From: Acanthochlamys bracteata
Lineage: Eukaryota > Streptophyta > Magnoliopsida > Pandanales > Velloziaceae
Length of the DNA stretch: 64,000 nt
NCBI GenBank assembly: GCA_019914995.1
Contig: CM034139.1
Location: 7,542,461-7,606,460, forward strand
Direction of reading: 5' to 3'
Shown: positions 59,369-64,000 of the stretch, piece after piece
Position numbering within the stretch: position 1 is the first letter of the stretch
Layout of the letters: each line of letters starts with the position of its first letter
Made by a program: the position numbers and the translations under genes
Notes under the pieces: generated by a model
Databases searched by the model: none
Seen by the model: only the letters and a program-made list of their open reading frames with translations
Told to the model about the DNA's origin: nothing

Positions 59369-62300
59369 CTAATCAATATTATCTGCAGGAGAGTCGCTGG
59401 GATCCTTCCTGCTTACTTGCTTCGCCTGGATTCTGCCAATAGTGCAGCCAGTGCATGAGCCTTCACTTGCAGACGTCAGCTCTAAAGACGAAACACCAAC
59501 TTCAATGGCATTGACATCTGAGCTGCTAACACTCACCTTCCCATCATGAGGAACTTTATCATCTTCCTCTACCTAGAAATAAATATCATATCACAGTTTC
59601 AGATTTCAGATTTCTGATTTACATACTTAGGTTCTAATCATCAACTGGGAAACATTGCATCACGGGGAGAACTACGAAGCGTGATGAGTACTCACATTAT
59701 TAACAGCAAGGTTCTCACTAATTCTGCTAAAAACCACAGGTAAAACATTCATGAGTTCGTTGCTGCTGGGCGTTGGGGTAGAAGCCATAAGCAGCCGTAG
59801 TGTTTCTCTGGCACCCTTCTCCACCAATGACTCCGTGTGCGGAACAAGACAACTTCCACTTTTTGGTAGACAGGAAGGAATAGCAGACGAAATTGCAGGT
59901 CCAGCACTGACAAGATAGCCCTGACCTGCAGAGCAAACATCAATGACAGGAATATGTACAATAGGATCCGACATAAGAGGTGTGAAAGTAGGCACTTGCT
60001 GGGTGCTTGATATGGCAACAAGGGAAGTAGCAGTGAAGGGCAAGCAAACAAGTGGTTCAGGTAGAACTGGGGGAAGGTCTAGGATTTGATGAGTGGTATC
60101 AGAAGGCTGCTTGCAAGATAACGATGACAATGTAGATCTTACGTCCGACAACAATGTGGATAGAGGAGGCAGATGGAAGGACTCCGATGTGGGTGGAAAA
60201 CATGGCCTGTCAGCAAACAGTGTAACAGGGAGAGGAGGAAGGGACCAACAATAATGAGGTGAAAACACAGAGTTTGGAACATCCATAACGGATACTGGAG
60301 CATGTGACGACAAAGGAGAGAAACAGAAACTAGGGGAAGAAATGCTATCAGGTTTGCATGATTTCATACTGCCAGAATCTTCATTGTAATCAGAAACTTT
60401 GGTATCTTCGAATAAGCCAGAAGAAGGGACAGACAATGTGCCAGACTGTGGGCCTGAAAAATTCACCCCACTGGTGGCAACCATATTAGGATAGTTTTCA
60501 GCTCGTCGCCTAAGCTTGTCTTTGTTTCCTCCTCTCAAAGAGGTTATGCTCTTAGCTGGCACTTCCTTGAAGGAGTTTGGCTTGGGGCTTAGGCTCCCTT
60601 GACAGAAAGCATGGAGTTTTGTTGCATGACCAGCGGTAAGACGGTGGCGTGATGACTTGAGAGATGACCAAGACTGCAAAATACTCGGTGCATCTGTTGT
60701 ACCTTGCGAAATACTGCTCAAAGGAGTAGAATTTTTCATCCTTGCAGTGCCCGATGATCCAAGTAGATATGCTCGGAAATGATTTGCAAAAGAACCAAGG
60801 CGAGAATCAGAAATTCCAGTTAAATGAGATAAAGATGGCCGCCTTTTGAGTAAATCTTTCATCTGAAGCATTGAAGGGGTATCTATGTAAGATTTCAGAT
60901 ATGACAGTAACACAAATTCACTAAACAATCAAAAGCAAAATATTATATAGAGAGTTTAACATTAACAATATTGTCGTCCAAGAAACTCAATCATCTAGGT
61001 GATTGCAAAACCCTTCATGTAGATTTAGGTCTAAGCATCATTAGTAACTGATTCTGCCTATTATAAACACAGTCCACTTAGGTGCATAAAAAATTGACAA
61101 AAATGTTATACACATGAAGTCCTCATCCCTATATGAGCTTTGCCACAAAAATCCTCACCATAAGCAGGCATGCTCTACCAAGAGCCACTCTGAATCACTA
61201 AGGGAAAGATTATATTGAAAAAACCATATACAATCCCCTTAATGTACAAACAGAGATAAATATAATTTCAATACTGCTATTACTACATAATAACTACTAA
61301 ACTGCACCTTCACAAGAAGCTCCTTCCCATGATGATTTGACTTCTCAGAGCACCAGAAGTAGCAGACTTGAGAACCTGGAAGCTCCAAAAGAAATGAACG
61401 CCCGGAGCTATCTGTTGCAATTTCTTGGATTGTCACGTCAGCAGTCTCAGAATCATTAAACACCAAAGCCAGTCTATCTTCACAACCGTCATCGCCGGTG
61501 AATGTGATTCGCATATTAGATGAAGGCAAGAGAGTTAAGCTTAGATGTCCCCTGAAAACAGGAACCAGAAAATGCTTCAGCAGTCACAGACACTAATTTT
61601 ATCTGTCAAAGTAAAGGACAAAAGTTTGGTATAAGGTGGAACAGAGAAACTTCTTCAGCATTGAAAACGTAATAACATGCACTTGAACATTGAAGAGCCA
61701 TGCTAATTTTGCAAAGAAAAAGGAAACAATTTTCATCACCAAGCTTTATTTTAAAAGCTTATATAAGAGACAATAACATATAACAGTAGTGTATTGGTCT
61801 TAGAAAAGAGACTACAAATACAAACGTAGTATATAACAATATAGAAGAAAACAGCTTTTCAACAATAAGTGAAACTATGCTGTGTATACTTTATTTTCTT
61901 CAACAACAGCTTATTAATTAGAACCATGATATACATCTGCAAGAAGAGTGGAGACATTTACTTGAAAATAAAACAGAAAGGACTCATTGCATACAAGGAC
62001 TAGAATTTAAAAAGCTTTTACATAGAAACACAACAAATTAGCTAAATCTTAACTTGCGCTAGCCAATATGACATCTAAGTTTTAGTTTCTCTATAACGTT
62101 TATAGTCTCTAAATAAACAAGAAGGGCTGCAAAATCAAGGGACAAAATAACGATAGGCGAATTCCATGAACTTCTGAAGAAATTAATCTTCTGACAAGTA
62201 CAACATGCATTTTGGAAATATATGAATGATAAGTTAGTGGTATCTACGAAGGATAAGACCACCACCAGCTTAAAGAAACAGTCACTGTCAGGTATCACCC

Positions 62301-63820
62301 TTGCAAAATTTATATCTCCATGTAAGTGGCAAGCTTTTGTTTCCAAGATAACAGGCAAGAGGTAGTACTCTGCATGAACACCAACACTGACACATGGTTC
62401 CGAGGTGCATCTTGATATATCAAAAGTTTTAATTGTAAAATGTGTTTAGCATATCTAAAAAACGTATATAGGTCATTATGTAACATGAATAATAACGATA
62501 ATGTATACTTAAGTTTGTAGACATAATTTTGCTCCCTGATTTTTTGTCAGTTTCTAAGTGTCAAGATGATTAGATCATATAAGCATTTCCTTTCATATAG
62601 AACAGAAGAAGCAAGACAGGCAGGTAGCATGTATCATGCAGCATTGAGAACCTACCTTCCTTTCTTCATAATTCAGAGATCATAATAGATCATCCTACAC
62701 GCCCAATACACCTACAATGAAAACATACTTTCATTTGGAAGGTTGCCCATTGTCATCATTAACATATTCTACAACACATAACCCTCGCCTCTCGTACAAG
62801 AATATCAAGTAGAAATTCCTACCTAGCATCACTAGTTTAATTTTTATAGAAAGAAGTAGATATTGAAGTTGCAAATGTGGATTCAGAGCTGAACAATGAC
62901 TTAGTTATAAATTTGAAAAAACCAATAGAAAAATCAATAGTTGAGATCTGCAATCAAACTCATGAATCTTGGATAGTAGCACTCAGTAGAATAAAATGGC
63001 AATGAAGCATAACAACAGCAATTCTTTATTACAACTTCCAAGAAGAGGGTATCAAATGAACACACTCCGGTCAGATTATCTATGTGATTTCAACAAAGTT
63101 GTTTTATTAGAGCAAAGTAAAACCATTTGCAGATAACACTTCTATATTCAAAAAGTACTAGACCAACTTTAAGCAAGAGAAATTAAGAAACATGCTTTCA
63201 TGTAACTTGATTTATAGGAAAGGGATTTCTAGTATAGCCATGTAGTAACATCAATTAGTAAAACCAATGCAATAAAAGTATATTCTAATTTTCTAACAGC
63301 CAAAATTCCACCGAGTATCTCATAATCCGACTCTGATTCCAACAAATCTCTACTACTAGGACTCATTGTCTGACATTCTCTAGTTAGCTTGTGGTTATGC
63401 TCGCAATATGCTAAGGTAGACTGATAAATCTAGTGTTGGTTATAGAATCTAAAGTACTAAAATCGATAATGCAAAAATCAACTATTCTTCCCTTCAAACT
63501 GAAGATGTTTAACTTTTAGGAGCAAAGGATATGTAATGAACAATTTCAAAAAGATGATGTAATCTGACAATTGCAGACCATGAACAAGCCATAATCCTAA
63601 CTGGATATTTCTCAGAATCAGAATAAAAACCTGCTTTCAAAGACTACAAAAGCAACAGGTATTATCTCAATATCTAGCTAAACTGCATAACAGTATGATG
63701 ATGTAGGGCAGATTAGTTTTTCAATCACCTAGACGATGTAGGGCATAACAGGTTCCCTTGCTTGTTGATCTTTCCTACACGGATCGAGACAAGCGGAATG
63801 CACAAGCATCTGGCTATCAT
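59369..63820 (-). CDS. Plant protein of unknown function (possible Pru-like N-terminal fold)
   Basis: Four coding exons: 63729-63820, 61308-61551, 59696-60862 and 59369-59572. The phases match at every join and give 568 residues. I recognise no named family. The N-terminus reads MIARCLCIPLVSIRVGKINK. Next comes a compact domain (about residues 30-150): LSLTLLPSSNMRITFTGDDG, DSSGRSFLLELPGSQVCYFW and CSEKSNHHGKELLVKMKDLL. Its beta-rich pattern, ending in a YFWCSEKS strand and a helix, recalls the ubiquitin-binding Pru domain of proteasome subunit Rpn13. That is my inference only. The remaining 400 residues are Ser/Pro-rich and probably disordered. A basic stretch (GGNKDKLRRRAENYP) and a conserved-looking KGARETLRLLMASTPTPSSN follow. 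There is no signal peptide or membrane segment. A 2.2-kb first intron holds nothing recognisable. Confidence 0.75.
61552..63728 (-). other. Large first intron of the unknown gene
   Basis: 2177 bp, AT-rich, bounded by a GT donor at 63728 and an AG acceptor at 61552. Only short chance open frames are present. I see no nested gene or repeat. Confidence 0.6.
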
Positions 63821-64000
63821 CCCGACTTCGGTTACTTCAAAATGCTGCTAAAAAAATATGAATAATTAGTAAGAGCCAATACAATCTCGAATATCGAACA
63901 ACACCAAACTCGAATACAGCTGAATTGCAAAATCAAATCGAAACTCGAAGTTAATAATAACAGTAACAAAGACGGGATATAGAAGAAATTGATGCAAGTA

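Noticed and set aside
62059..62358. 99-codon minus-strand frame in the first intron of the unknown gene
   Set aside because: The flanking exons join in phase without it, and the sequence has no family features.

Overview
This is nuclear DNA of a eudicot plant, probably a woody rosid, although the sequence does not fix the species. The genes have GT..AG introns in AT-rich DNA, several proteins are plant-specific, and the transposons are plant types. I rebuilt each multi-exon gene by hand from splice sites and family homology. Exon edges should be right to within a base or two, and every model listed keeps an open frame across all its joins.

Layout. 4-2239 (+): mitochondrial uncoupling protein, UCP2/PUMP2 type. 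3176-4453 (-): short reticulon-like protein. 5094-8880 (-): OTU-family deubiquitinase, OTU3 type. 9288-10838 (-): intronless DUF641 protein (GIL1/IRKI group). 11131-11203 (+): tRNA-Arg(ACG). 11516-12115 (-): broken relic of a DET2 steroid 5-alpha-reductase. 12611-18194 (-): cytosolic alpha-glucan phosphorylase PHS2, 15 coding exons. 19638-22757 (-): plastid anion/phosphate transporter, PHT4;3 type. 25228-26270 (-): hotdog thioesterase. 26530-33470: decayed PIF/Harbinger DNA transposon carrying a 178-bp tandem array. 35366-40628 (-): complete-length but inactivated Ty1/copia element with two 540-bp LTRs and a 5-bp target duplication. 42749-44632 (-): OCTOPUS-like DUF740 protein. 51299-53707 (+): laccase, LAC4/IRX12 type, with a near-perfect miR397 site. 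55753-56981 (+): DIVARICATA-type double-MYB factor. 59369-63820 (-): plant protein of unknown function.

Gene order matters here. From memory of Arabidopsis, OTU3, DET2, a PHT4 gene, a DUF740 gene, LAC4 and a DIV-like MYB lie in this order on chromosome 2 (about At2g38025 to At2g38090). PHS2, PHT4;3 and a DUF740 gene are neighbours on chromosome 3, and GIL1 and UCP2 on chromosome 5. The window therefore looks like a less fractionated version of an ancestral block whose duplicates each lost different genes in Arabidopsis. Here the DET2 member is visibly dying in place.

The genes do not form one pathway. PHS2 and PHT4;3 both bear on carbohydrate and phosphate handling. The DUF740 gene (phloem patterning in its best-known relatives) and LAC4 (lignin polymerisation in secondary walls) are divergent vascular genes about 6.7 kb apart. 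The transposons lie in the 16-kb stretch between the thioesterase and DUF740 genes. I found no operon-like or defence-like novel system. The most unusual items are the DET2 relic, the 178-bp array inside a Harbinger element, the duplicated splice acceptor in the reticulon gene, and the uncharacterised protein at the right edge.
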